Under the pieces are notes generated by a model. It saw only the letters and a list, made by a program, of their open reading frames with translations. It was not told the origin of the DNA and did not search any database. The translations under genes and the position numbers were made by a program. DNA of 64,000 nt from Peptostreptococcus russellii (GTDB lineage Bacteria; Bacillota; Clostridia; Peptostreptococcales; Peptostreptococcaceae): positions 1 through 64,000 of the forward strand of contig NZ_FODF01000005.1 of assembly GCF_900110295.1 (NCBI RefSeq), written 5' to 3'. Shown here one piece after another: positions 39,738 to 48,656 of the stretch. Numbering within the stretch: the stretch's first letter is position 1; each line of letters starts with the position of its first letter.

Positions 39738-40140
39738 ATTTTCCTCCACTCGGTATTTTATTTAATAACTGTATTATATCATTATACACAATAAAATCAC
39801 CACAATTTTCTGTCATTATATATTTCATATATCTTATGTCCATCATAATTATTTCGATTATAAATTTTTTTAGATAAATAAGTGTCAAGGTTTTAACCTT
39901 GACATATACTTTTATACACGTTATAATGATAATAATTATGGGTATCTTGAACATTATTTCGATTGCAATAAACTGTTTAGATACTTTTTTTATATAAATC
40001 TTATTATTTTTTATTATTGAATTATATGAAGTAATAATTTTTAAAAACATTTTTAAAAATAATTTTACATTTCATATAATTTTTCTTATTTTTAATCAGA
40101 TTTAAGTTAATTAATATCTAATAACGAAAGGAGCGATTTT
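39738..40140. other. Divergent intergenic region CWB2 gene / mgtE
   Basis: 403 nt holding a 22-bp palindrome and a perfect plus-strand promoter. The remaining mgtE leader (about 205 nt) is AT-rich. I looked for an M-box (ykoK) magnesium riboswitch and did not see its conserved core. A 122-codon minus frame here overlaps the CWB2 start and is judged spurious. Confidence 0.55.
39883..39927 (+). promoter_or_regulatory. Perfect promoter overlapped by a 22-bp palindrome, upstream of mgtE
   Basis: TGTCAAGGTT-TT-AACCTTGACA at 39883-39904. Its right end supplies TTGACA (39899-39904), followed by 17 nt and TATAAT (39922-39927). A repressor at the palindrome would cover the -35. The minus strand also has TTGACA, but its -10 spacing (20 nt) is poor. 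Confidence 0.7.
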
Positions 40141-41475
40141 ATGAACAAAGATATTTTTTTAGAACTTCTTAAAAACAAAGAATTTAAAGCGGTTAAGAGC
40201 ATTCTAGATATTATGAATGCAGTGGATATAGCCGAGCTCCTCTCTGATTTAGACGATAAGGAACTTATTCAAGCATTCAGATTAATCCAAAAATCAAAGG
40301 CTGCAGAAGTTTTTACTGAGATGAGCAATTCTATGCAGGCTTACTTAGTTGAAAAGTTCAGCGAAAAAGAACTTATGGATATCTTAGATGATCTTTATAT
40401 GGACGATACTGTCGATTTACTAGAGGAGCTTCCTGCTAATCTAGTAACAAGAATTCTAGACTATGTAGATCCTGAAAAAAGAGCTCAAATAAATACTCTT
40501 TTGAACTATCCTGAAGATAGTACAGGTAGTATTATGACTACTGAATATGTAACTCTAAAAAAAGATACAACAGTAGCTGGTGCTCTTGCACATATAAAAG
40601 AAACTGGTATACATAAGGAAACTATTTATACTTGCTATATTCTTGAAAACAGAAAACTAAGAGGTATAGTAACTGCTAAAGAATTACTTACAAGAGATGA
40701 CGATGTAACTATGGAAGAACTTATGAAAACAGAATTTATCTATGTTACAACTCATACCGATCAGGAAGAAACAGCCAAGCTATTCTCTAAGTATGGCTTA
40801 CTTGCAATACCTGTAGTCGATAAACAAGGCTTTATGGTTGGTATTGTTACAGTCGATGATGCTATGGATGTAATGCTTGATGAAACAACAGAAGATATGG
40901 AATTAATGAGTGCTTTAAGTCCAAGTGAAACTTCATACTTTGAAACTTCAATTCTTACTCATGCAAAAAATCGTATTGGTTGGTTGATGTTTTTGATGCT
41001 TTCAGCAACAATTACACAAACTATTATTGCAAAATATGAAAGTGCATTTGCTGCTCTGCCTTTATTAGTATCATTTATACCAATGCTTACTGATACAGGT
41101 GGTAACTGTGGTTCACAGAGTTCAACTCTTATAATAAGAGGTCTTGCACTTGATGAAATTAAATTTGAAGATCTTTTCAAAGTTATGTTTAAGGAATTTA
41201 GAATAGCCTTAATCGTAGGTTTTGTACTATCTATTACCAATGGAATCTATATTATGATTAGATATAAAAATCCTACAATAGCCTTTCTTGTGGGCTTGTC
41301 TTTAATAGCTACTATTTTGATGGCTAAGATAATAGGTTCTATTCTACCACTAATTGCAAAGAAGCTTCATTTTGACCCAGCTATAATGGCAGCTCCATTA
41401 ATAACAACGATTGTTGACGCTGGTTCTATACTTGTATATTTTAGTTTAGCAACAAAACTTTTAGGTCTAGCATAG
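40141..41475 (+). CDS. mgtE: MgtE-type magnesium channel/transporter
   Basis: 444 aa. N-terminal superhelical MgtE_N domain (1-125), two CBS domains (about 130-255; STGSIMTTEYVTL and VTVDDAMDVMLDE), a plug helix, and five membrane helices. The pore signature is FIPMLTDTGGNCGSQSSTLIIRGLALDEI. The cytosolic domains sense Mg2+ and close the pore when it is plentiful. A GAAAGGAGCG site precedes the ATG. The gene is monocistronic with a long leader and a strong upstream promoter. Confidence 0.96.
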   Translation: MNKDIFLELLKNKEFKAVKSILDIMNAVDIAELLSDLDDKELIQAFRLIQKSKAAEVFTEMSNSMQAYLVEKFSEKELMDILDDLYMDDTVDLLEELPANLVTRILDYVDPEKRAQINTLLNYPEDSTGSIMTTEYVTLKKDTTVAGALAHIKETGIHKETIYTCYILENRKLRGIVTAKELLTRDDDVTMEELMKTEFIYVTTHTDQEETAKLFSKYGLLAIPVVDKQGFMVGIVTVDDAMDVMLDETTEDMELMSALSPSETSYFETSILTHAKNRIGWLMFLMLSATITQTIIAKYESAFAALPLLVSFIPMLTDTGGNCGSQSSTLIIRGLALDEIKFEDLFKVMFKEFRIALIVGFVLSITNGIYIMIRYKNPTIAFLVGLSLIATILMAKIIGSILPLIAKKLHFDPAIMAAPLITTIVDAGSILVYFSLATKLLGLA

Positions 41476-41545
41476 ACATATACTCTATAGTATAAAATTT
41501 TATCAGAGAGATTTTTTAATAAAAGAATTATCTACTTAGATTATA

Positions 41546-41625
41546 AAAAAGAAACTGTGATTTTGAATAATATTTTAATATGCTATCCATATTAAGTATT
41601 AATTCTCTTTTCACAGTTTCTTTTT
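41546..41625. terminator. Long inverted repeat after mgtE (bidirectional terminator)
   Basis: Outer arms AAAAAGAAACTGTGA / TCACAGTTTCTTTTT pair over 15 bp. An inner stem TTAATATG / CATATTAA (8 bp) lies inside the 50-nt loop. It serves the convergent mgtE and DUF2207 genes; the size suggests a small mobile repeat as an alternative. Confidence 0.7.
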
Positions 41626-41638
41626 ATTTTATATCATT

Positions 41639-43582
41639 CTACCAGGCACCTCCGCCGCCTCCGCCAAAGCCACCTCCTGAAAAGCCGCCTCCACCGAAAC
41701 CGCCAGAGCTTCCATAATCAGAACTTGATTCTGAAATCTGATCATCAATTATATCTCCAATAGAATGATCTATGCTATCCATAATGTTCATATATATCAT
41801 CATATTAAACATATCACCGTATGGAGATATATACCAATCTGCTGGTTCTATATTTATATGTTCAAACTTTTTAATCCAGTCATCTGACAATCCTAAAACA
41901 TATGCATATGGCAATATGTTATAAAAATATGAAGGATTATCCCCAACTAGAGCCTTTAATCTAGCAAGCTCTGCTGTCTCAATAAACTGTTTGAATCCTA
42001 GAATCTTACCAAGCCTTTTGGCACTTTCTTTTGTTCTCGCATTCATATTAACTGCAAAGAATGAAGTTAATAAATACGAAACCGTTACTACTATTGAAAA
42101 AAACTTTCCTTCTGCAAATAAAAATGTCATTCCAAAAATTATTGCCGTTGAAATTAATAGTAAAATCACACTTACAAAAGAATAAACTCTTTTTTCTGTT
42201 TTTGTTAATGAATTTTTTCCATTGGACAACTTAGATGCAAAGAAAAGCCATATTATCATTATTATTGAAGCTAGAGCACCAAAAAATATCAATGTACTAT
42301 TATTTGCAATTTTAGCTATAAGAAAAGATAGTAAAAACGGCATCGGAGTCATCAATATCATACAAATCCATTTGGACATTGTTGACTTTTTAGAAAAAAT
42401 TCTTTTCTCTCCTATAAATCTGCCTTCCAACATATCTTTTACTACAAAATATTTATCAGATAAATTTTTAGGCATTGTTTTTTCTGTAACTTCGTCACTT
42501 TCACTAAAAATAGATTCAAAAAATATCCTTGAGAATCTTTTTTCATCCATATCCATATCCTTGATTTTCTTAAACTTAAAGCCTTTTGGTCCATTGTCTT
42601 CAATAGTCATATAACCCTTATTGGCATAGTATACTATCATTGACATTATATCTTTATCATCTATACTACCATCTATCAAATATCCCATTTCTGCTGGAGT
42701 CATTCCTTCAGGAGGATAAAATTCTACTGTAGTAGTATATCTTGGCTCTCTTCCAAATAATAACCAAAGAATAAATGAAAGCAAGGCAAGTAACACAAAT
42801 ATCATCGCCATAAAAAGCTTTTTATTATCGTAATTTTGTGCTCCTGACCAATATCCATTCCCAAGTTGCTTTCTAATTGTTATACCTTCATTGGCAGGTA
42901 AATTTTTAGTTTCTATAGTTAAGGTTCTATAATCTGATTTAACATTAAATGCTTTGTTATCAGTTAGTTTATGCTTAGAGCCATACCCACCATAGTAAAT
43001 ATCTGCATCTGCCCAGTCTACATCCTTTGGCATTGTAATAGAAGTTTTTGCATAGGATATCGGAGTATTCCAACTAGTCGGTAATAGATCTAGCTTTAAA
43101 AAATCTGGAGCATCTTTTTTAGCCTTTATACCTACTATTTTGTATTGTATAATATACTGCTTTTTCCCTTTTAGCAAAGTATCTTCATTACCAACTCTAA
43201 TTTTTATTACTTTATTTTTCAAATTATAATCTGTATTTTTATCTGAAGTATCTCCTAGAACGACAATATCTTTTATATCGTATTCACCTAGAGAAACTGG
43301 TATATATCTGAAAATACCATGTTTAGGAGACGTAAAATCAACATTTATAGTCTCCTTAACATCAAAAGTATCATTTTTATTTGCTTTTATCTCTGTAATA
43401 AAGCTATCTGTCTTATAAGAATATTTATCTTCATCGTCTTTATCTTTTGCATGAACAGCTATTAAAGAAGCTGACAATAATGTCAATACTAATGAAAAAA
43501 GAGAAATAACACTTATACAGTTTCGTATAATCTTCTTTTTCTGCAGTCCATTAAAAAACTTACTAGAACTGAACTTTAACAT
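41639..43582 (-). CDS. DUF2207-domain membrane protein with Gly-rich tail
   Basis: 647 aa from the ATG at 43582 (GGGGGA ten nt upstream; the frame is open ten codons further). Basic N terminus and signal-like helix, then an extracytoplasmic DUF2207 domain (YSYKTDSFITEIKANKNDTFDVKETINVDF and on). Three or four membrane helices follow, plus a cytoplasmic part with EPADWYISPYGDMFNM. The tail is SSGGFGGGGFSGGGFGGGGGGAW, a frequent end of this YciQ-like family. It overlaps the lemA gene by 20 nt, and lemA-DUF2207 pairs are common. Function unknown. Confidence 0.9.
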   Translation of the reverse strand: MLKFSSSKFFNGLQKKKIIRNCISVISLFSLVLTLLSASLIAVHAKDKDDEDKYSYKTDSFITEIKANKNDTFDVKETINVDFTSPKHGIFRYIPVSLGEYDIKDIVVLGDTSDKNTDYNLKNKVIKIRVGNEDTLLKGKKQYIIQYKIVGIKAKKDAPDFLKLDLLPTSWNTPISYAKTSITMPKDVDWADADIYYGGYGSKHKLTDNKAFNVKSDYRTLTIETKNLPANEGITIRKQLGNGYWSGAQNYDNKKLFMAMIFVLLALLSFILWLLFGREPRYTTTVEFYPPEGMTPAEMGYLIDGSIDDKDIMSMIVYYANKGYMTIEDNGPKGFKFKKIKDMDMDEKRFSRIFFESIFSESDEVTEKTMPKNLSDKYFVVKDMLEGRFIGEKRIFSKKSTMSKWICMILMTPMPFLLSFLIAKIANNSTLIFFGALASIIMIIWLFFASKLSNGKNSLTKTEKRVYSFVSVILLLISTAIIFGMTFLFAEGKFFSIVVTVSYLLTSFFAVNMNARTKESAKRLGKILGFKQFIETAELARLKALVGDNPSYFYNILPYAYVLGLSDDWIKKFEHINIEPADWYISPYGDMFNMMIYMNIMDSIDHSIGDIIDDQISESSSDYGSSGGFGGGGFSGGGFGGGGGGAW

Positions 43583-44120
43583 TTTCTCTTTCCCCCTCAT
43601 TAGAAACTTCAAACATTGTCATTTCCTCAAACTTAAATATCTTTGCAATTATATTACTTGGAAACATTTCTATGGCATTATTTAAAGCCTTTACTGTCCC
43701 ATTATAATATTTTCTTGAGTTTGCTATATCCTGTTCAACACCATCAATTTTTTCTTGCAAATCTATAAAGTTTTGATTTGCCTTTAAATCTGGATAAGAT
43801 TCAGATAGAGCAAATAATGAGCGAAGTGTATCAGTAAGCATATTTTCATTTTGAAGCTTTTCATCTATTGTTGTTGAACTAGCTATACTATTTCTTGCCT
43901 GTATAACCTTTTCAAGAGTATTAGACTCATGAGAAGCATATCCCTTTACTGTTTCCACTAAATTGGGAATCAAGTCGAATCTCTTTTTAAGATAAACATC
44001 CATAGTTGAAAATCCTTCTCTTGCATCATTTCTCAAACCTACAAGTTTATTATAAGAACTAATAAACCAAATCACTATTATCGCTAAAATCACTATAGTA
44101 ATTATCAAACCAATTGACAT
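43563..44120 (-). CDS. lemA: LemA-family membrane protein
   Basis: 185 aa. A single N-terminal membrane helix (SIGLIITIVILAIIVIWFISSYN), then an all-helical domain with the family sequence LVGLRNDAREGFSTMDVYLKKRFDLIPNLVETVKGYASHES and NARKYYNG as NSRKYYNGTV. LemA proteins are widespread and of uncertain function; the family is often next to DUF2207/TPM-domain proteins, as here. AGGAGGTGA lies before the ATG. Confidence 0.95.
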   Translation of the reverse strand: MSIGLIITIVILAIIVIWFISSYNKLVGLRNDAREGFSTMDVYLKKRFDLIPNLVETVKGYASHESNTLEKVIQARNSIASSTTIDEKLQNENMLTDTLRSLFALSESYPDLKANQNFIDLQEKIDGVEQDIANSRKYYNGTVKALNNAIEMFPSNIIAKIFKFEEMTMFEVSNEGERENVKVQF

Positions 44121-44331
44121 TATCTCACCTCCTTTATAATAAATTTTGTAATTTTCATCTTAGTGCTTATTTACCAAGTAGAAAGATCTCTTGAAAAAAT
44201 AAGTACAATTTTACATATTTAAATAATTTTACCACCTATACCTTAATTAAACCATTTTTTCTATAATTTTTACAATTTTTTCGTACCTTTATATATTTAT
44301 AAATAGCTTATAGTGTCAATAAATTTACTGC

Positions 44332-44901
44332 CTAAAATTTGTTTTTATCTATATTTTCTAATAAATAAACTTTCATAATTTCATTTTTCCCACTAGAATT
44401 TTTTATCTTTTCTTCTTTTATAAAAGTAAATTTACATTTTTCTGCCACTCTTTGAGATCTATAATTATTTCTTGAATGGCAAAGAGTTAGAAAGTCATAT
44501 TTTTCATTTAAAAATAAATATCTTATTAACTCGTTTAGCGCTTCTGTCATAATACCCTGACCCCAATATTTCTTAGCAAGTACATAACCAATTTCTCTTC
44601 CAAGAAGCTTTTCATATTCTTCATCTAGCATTTCTTCTCTAATATATTCTATCCCTATTGAACCTATTACTTTTTTATTTTCTTTATACACAATAGCCAA
44701 AGTTTTTCTTTCATTTAAAAACATTTTTAGAACAGATTTTGTTTCCTCTATATTTTTATGATGATTCCAACCTGCCATTTCTCCGACTCCTTTTTCAGAG
44801 GCATATTCAAAAAAATCATTTAAATCTTCCTCACCATATGCTCTTAATATTAACCTACTACTTTCTATAAAAATATTATTTACATCTACTTTAGCATTCA
44901 T
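44332..44901 (-). CDS. GNAT N-acetyltransferase, RimJ/RimL-like
   Basis: 189 aa. Starts with SSRLILRAYGEEDLNDFFEYAS. Motif A is EIGYVLAKKYWGQGIMTEALNELIRYLF, in which the Q/RxxGxG/A acetyl-CoA loop reads YWGQGIMTEA. A later stretch SRNNYRSQRVAEKCKF is typical of ribosomal-protein or small-molecule acetylases. Substrate unknown. AGGAGGAA precedes the ATG. It is a single gene with no clear functional link to its neighbours. Confidence 0.9.
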   Translation of the reverse strand: MNAKVDVNNIFIESSRLILRAYGEEDLNDFFEYASEKGVGEMAGWNHHKNIEETKSVLKMFLNERKTLAIVYKENKKVIGSIGIEYIREEMLDEEYEKLLGREIGYVLAKKYWGQGIMTEALNELIRYLFLNEKYDFLTLCHSRNNYRSQRVAEKCKFTFIKEEKIKNSSGKNEIMKVYLLENIDKNKF

Positions 44902-45056
44902 ATTTCCTCCTAACTATTAAAATAGGCACTCTTTAAATTACAATAATTTTTTATGCAAAAGAGGAAAATATCTGCAATATGCCTATATTTCCCTCTTTAA
45001 TCTACTAATGATATTCTCAATATTATCTTTTCAATTATAAATACAGCTTTAGAAAT

Positions 45057-45467
45057 TTATAATTCTTCTTTCTTAAGAATCATCTGATCATTTCCCAGCT
45101 TACATATATCAATATTTTTTACATCAACAAAAATTCTATTTAGTATTTCATTTTCATCAAATTTAACATCAGAAATCCTTGACATAGATAAGTATATTGA
45201 AGTTTTATCTGGAAGCATTTTGTATATTTTCATAAAATGCTTTCCCTTTTTACTGTCTAAAGCTCCTCCTAAATAAACATCCTTTATTCCAAATGAATTT
45301 GCTATAATATTTCCAATACCATGTTTGGGAGCTTCATTTATCAACTTCTCATATTCTTCTGAAAAACTAAATATAAGCATAGATTCGTCAGAGTTAAGGA
45401 CAAGTTCTTTACTTTCAGAATCTATAAATTCACTTATTTTATTTTCAAGCTCTCTTAATATCTTCAT
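45057..45467 (-). CDS. Hypothetical protein (136 aa)
   Basis: Not recognised. Mixed alpha/beta composition without signal peptide or membrane segment. It opens with a helical N terminus (LRELENKISEFIDSESKEL), and the middle part reads HGIGNIIANSFGIKDVYLGGAL. A GGGGGAA site precedes the ATG. It is a single gene, with AT-rich DNA on both sides. Confidence 0.65.
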   Translation of the reverse strand: MKILRELENKISEFIDSESKELVLNSDESMLIFSFSEEYEKLINEAPKHGIGNIIANSFGIKDVYLGGALDSKKGKHFMKIYKMLPDKTSIYLSMSRISDVKFDENEILNRIFVDVKNIDICKLGNDQMILKKEEL

Positions 45468-45871
45468 ATTTATTCCCCCTGACTTTTAAAAGATAATTTA
45501 CTTTCCATAATTGAATAATAACAACGTTTTATTTAAAATTCAATAGTTTTATTAAAAATTTAAATAAAATCTTTTTCTGTAATTATTGATAGATCACTTT
45601 TGCTAGGATTGTCTATTTTTATCACTCTCTTTGCGTAATTCATAACTAAATCATCATAAATATTTCTAACATATATAAGCCTTTAAATAATTGTTATAGC
45701 TATTTAGTATACTTAATTTAATTCATATAGAGAAACTCTTTTCATTGTATTATTATCTTATACTTTTATATACAAATTTATACTGAGCATATTTCCCTTT
45801 CAGTTCTATACCTTATTTTCATTTACTATTCTAACTTATTTTATAATAATAAATTATAATTTATAAAAAAC
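45468..45871. other. Intergenic region with a possible gene remnant
   Basis: About 400 nt of AT-rich DNA. It contains the 40-codon open stretch listed as a remnant and no other recognisable feature. Confidence 0.4.
45560..45682 (-). pseudogene. Possible gene remnant, 3' end only
   Basis: Forty codons ending in TAA read PYIC-free, protein-like sequence LVMNYAKRVIKIDNPSKSDL before the last residues SIITEKDFI. No start codon and no ribosome site exist, and an in-frame stop cuts it off upstream. The composition resembles real coding DNA more than the surrounding AT-rich spacer does. Parent gene not recognised. Confidence 0.25.
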
Positions 45872-45897
45872 AAAAAAGATGGTTAACCATCTTTTTT
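45872..45897. terminator. 26-bp perfect palindrome terminator after the PhzF-like gene
   Basis: AAAAAAGATGGTT / AACCATCTTTTTT. It overlaps the last two bases of the PhzF-like stop codon. Confidence 0.85.
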
Positions 45898-46789
45898 ATT
45901 CTACATATATATCCGATATTGCATATAATCTAGCCTTACCACTTATTTCTATTTTTGTATCAAACACATTTTTACATTCAAGTAAGGCGTCTCTTGCATC
46001 AATTTGTTTAATAAGAATTTTATCCTTTTTAAGTTCTCCAAACCAATACGGTACCATAGTTTCATACTTAATGGGATATTCATATCCATGAGTTACATAG
46101 TCTCCCAAAGAAAAGTACCTCGAAATACAATCTGCTTCTTCACTTATTGATGTAATACAAAATGATAGTTCACTAAATAAAACACACTTTTCTTCTAAAT
46201 CCATTCTCATATCCACATTATCCGAAAGAAGATCGTCAATATGCCTTGTCCAGCTCTTTCTCTCTGGTAAGCTATAAGCTCTATTAAATAACTCCACTAT
46301 TTTATCTATGTCTGGATTAAAGTTTATTACGTCTTCCTCATTTTCAAATACAAAAAAACCACCTGCACCTGCAAAAATCCTCTTTGGCATAATGCCTAAA
46401 GCCTCTTCAACCTCATATGAAGTTTCTAGTTCTAATAACTTTAATTGAGGTATACTTACTGATATTTTATCATATTTTCTCTTTACTTTTATATCTACTT
46501 TAGCTGTTTTAAAACTTATCTCTCTAAGCTCTGGTCTTAAAAATCTAAATAATACATAAGCAGCCGCTTGAGATGAATTTACAAATTTATATAACTCCCC
46601 ATATGGACTAAAACACCTTAATTCATAATATATTCCTCGATTTATTATAAAAGCTGTTTCTGGAAGATTATTTTGGATTGCTATTTTCATCATATCACTT
46701 GATGGAATCCATGACTCTACTATACAAACAGCAACAGGACTACCGCCAAATACTTCTTCTGTAAAGGTATTAACTATATATTGCCTCAT
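45896..46789 (-). CDS. PhzF-like protein with degenerate active site
   Basis: 297 aa. The N-terminal half follows the PhzF isomerase family: YIVNTFTEEVFGGSPVAVCIVESWIP, then IAIQNNLPETAFI with the expected Glu. The CGHATLA motif with the catalytic His is replaced by VNSSQAAAY. The C-terminal (E)DPxTGSAH motif is replaced by YVTHGYEYPIKYE. Such loss of key residues suggests a binding or altered-reaction role instead of the classic isomerase/epimerase chemistry. Single gene; AGGAGAA lies before the ATG. Confidence 0.8.
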   Translation of the reverse strand: MRQYIVNTFTEEVFGGSPVAVCIVESWIPSSDMMKIAIQNNLPETAFIINRGIYYELRCFSPYGELYKFVNSSQAAAYVLFRFLRPELREISFKTAKVDIKVKRKYDKISVSIPQLKLLELETSYEVEEALGIMPKRIFAGAGGFFVFENEEDVINFNPDIDKIVELFNRAYSLPERKSWTRHIDDLLSDNVDMRMDLEEKCVLFSELSFCITSISEEADCISRYFSLGDYVTHGYEYPIKYETMVPYWFGELKKDKILIKQIDARDALLECKNVFDTKIEISGKARLYAISDIYVE

Positions 46790-47155
46790 ATATATTCTCC
46801 TTACTAAATTACAACTTTAAATATCCAATAATTGCCCCTTTAATTAACATATACACACTTTTTATAAAAACACCTAATATTGTGTGTCTGCTTTAAAATA
46901 TTATTCCAATGCTCAAAAAATCACAAATAAATTGCTGATCTTTTTTATGCTATTTTTATTATTCTATACATAATATTCTAACATTAATAAAAACTTTTTT
47001 AAAGCATTCAAGAGTTTTATTATTTAAATAAAATTATACCGCTATATTTTCATACAGCGGTTTTTGTCATTTTATAGTATTCGATTTTTTATTTATCACT
47101 TATTTTTTCCCTAAACTTGTAAATTTTAATATTTTCAAAAATAAAAATGAGCTTT
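46790..47155. other. Intergenic region GreA-like gene / PhzF-like gene
   Basis: 366 nt of AT-rich DNA with one hairpin (listed next). No gene or remnant was seen. Confidence 0.45.
47038..47061. terminator. Hairpin downstream of the GreA-like gene
   Basis: ACCGCT / AGCGGT with three further pairs; the better T-run (TTTTTG) is on the plus strand. It probably ends the minus-strand transcript of the gene at 47156. Confidence 0.55.
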
Positions 47156-47455
47156 CTATCTCAAAGCTTCTAAAATTCTACACTTCTTATTTTTAAACTC
47201 TATTTCATCTCCAACTTTTTTATCTATACATATCTTTGATATTTCGGGAGAATTTTCTCCTTTGCTCATACATATCTTGAACATTTTTACATTTCCACTA
47301 TCTAAAGCCTCAATTTTAACCTTATCTCCGTTTTTTATAGTTTCTCCTTCGTCTACTTCGACCTCTTTTTTTGAAAAAGATTCTATCATTTCTTCCTCAC
47401 TATCTGAACCATAGTGTGTATTCATATATACCTTTGATGTTTCCTTTTTAGCCAT
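47156..47455 (-). CDS. Small protein with GreA/GreB C-terminal (FKBP-like) domain
   Basis: 99 aa. The C-terminal half reads GDKVKIEALDSG, then SPEISKICIDKKVGDEIEFKNK and CRILEAL. This follows the GreA C-terminal pattern VGDTVxLxDLDTGEE...SPLGKALLGKKVGDEVE...YEILEI. The Gre coiled-coil that enters the RNA polymerase channel is missing. Like Rnk, it could bind RNA polymerase without cleavage activity (inference). GGAAGGCGAAGG lies before the ATG. Confidence 0.7.
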   Translation of the reverse strand: MAKKETSKVYMNTHYGSDSEEEMIESFSKKEVEVDEGETIKNGDKVKIEALDSGNVKMFKICMSKGENSPEISKICIDKKVGDEIEFKNKKCRILEALR

Positions 47456-47909
47456 TTTCCTTCGCCTTCCTTATAAATTACTTTTTATTTTCAATCGATA
47501 ACCTCGATTATCTACATATAAACTAATTTACTTTTCAATTACTTCTTATATATTCTTCTCATCAATACTTTTAATTCAAAATATATTTAAGTATAAAAAT
47601 AAATTCCACATCATGCCTTTGCTAAGGTACTCTGTAGAATGATCTTTTTTATTCAATTTTATTATTTATTTGCAGATAAACACACCTTATCTCCTGAATT
47701 ATATCCCTTCTACCATAACATAATAAGAAAGTAATAGCAATGTATTTTTATATATAAAATATTTTATATTAAATAAAAAAACTAACTGTTTTCAGTTTTT
47801 TAATACAGTTAGTTTTCTTTAATTCAATAAAAGCTTTTTTAACTTCATTTTTATTTTGAAGTATTTAATTAATTAAGTTTTTAATTTTCTTTTTTTATCT
47901 CTTTTTTTA
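47456..47909. other. Intergenic region ABC permease / GreA-like gene
   Basis: 454 nt, AT-rich. It holds the terminator of the ABC operon at 47778-47816 and otherwise nothing I can name. Confidence 0.45.
47778..47816. terminator. Terminator after the ABC importer operon
   Basis: 12-bp stem AAAACTAACTGT / ACAGTTAGTTTT with a loop of about 15 nt. T-runs lie on both sides. Confidence 0.75.
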
Positions 47910-48656
47910 TTAACTAGATTTATTTTTTCCTGTTATTTTTCTCTCTACCATAGATAGCAATTCATATATAGATATTCCTAGTATACTCATAGCTATTATT
48001 CCTCCGTACATTTGATTATAATTTCTAGCTTCCATAGTATCCAAAATAACATATCCCAAACCATCTTGTGCGGCAAATGTTTCTGCAAAAAATAGTACTG
48101 CTATAGCCGATCCTACACTTACTCTCAAAGAAGTAATTATATCTGGAACTATTGCAGGAAGTATAACATGAAATATTAATCCAACATTACTTTGAGACAT
48201 AGTTCTAAATGATAGGAAATAACTTTCTGGTATCTTCTTTACTCCATCCCTTATAATTACAAGTATTTGGAAAAATACTATTAGAGAAATAATTAATATC
48301 TTTGGTGCATTTCCAAGACCTAAAAACACAACGAATATAGGTAAAAATACAATTTTGGGTATCGGATAAAGCATATTAACTATAGGTGAAAAGAAGCTGT
48401 CCATCCATCTGATCCTTCCCATAGCAACTCCAAGAGGAAGTGCTATTAAGAGTGATATTAAAAAACTCACAAAAATTCTATACAAAGATATTAAAAAATT
48501 TTGAACTAAGTTTTCTGTTTCAAAAATTTCAAAAAATCCTATTAAAGATTCGTATGGATTAGGTATAAAGTCTTTTTTTACTATTGCACTTATAAACCAC
48601 CATAGCATTATTAGTAAAATAAAAGAGATTAGCGAATATACTTTTTTATTTTTCAC
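47910..48656 (-). CDS. ABC transporter permease, nitrate/sulfonate/taurine type
   Basis: 248 aa, six membrane segments. The sequence starts VYSLISFILLIMLWWFISAI, and the EAA-loop segment (MSQSNVGLIFHVILPAIVPDIITSLRVSVGSA) is characteristic of SsuC/TauC/ThiX permeases that contact the ATPase. It is the last gene of a three-gene importer and overlaps the ATPase gene by 11 nt. Confidence 0.92.
   Translation of the reverse strand: MKNKKVYSLISFILLIMLWWFISAIVKKDFIPNPYESLIGFFEIFETENLVQNFLISLYRIFVSFLISLLIALPLGVAMGRIRWMDSFFSPIVNMLYPIPKIVFLPIFVVFLGLGNAPKILIISLIVFFQILVIIRDGVKKIPESYFLSFRTMSQSNVGLIFHVILPAIVPDIITSLRVSVGSAIAVLFFAETFAAQDGLGYVILDTMEARNYNQMYGGIIAMSILGISIYELLSMVERKITGKNKSS

Noticed and set aside
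39682-40050. 122-codon minus-strand frame between the CWB2 gene and mgtE
   Set aside because: It overlaps the CWB2 start and crosses the promoter and palindrome; composition is only Ile/Lys-rich translation of AT-rich DNA and no ribosome site is seen.
39930-40140. M-box magnesium riboswitch before mgtE
   Set aside because: The long leader invited it, but none of the conserved M-box core could be found.
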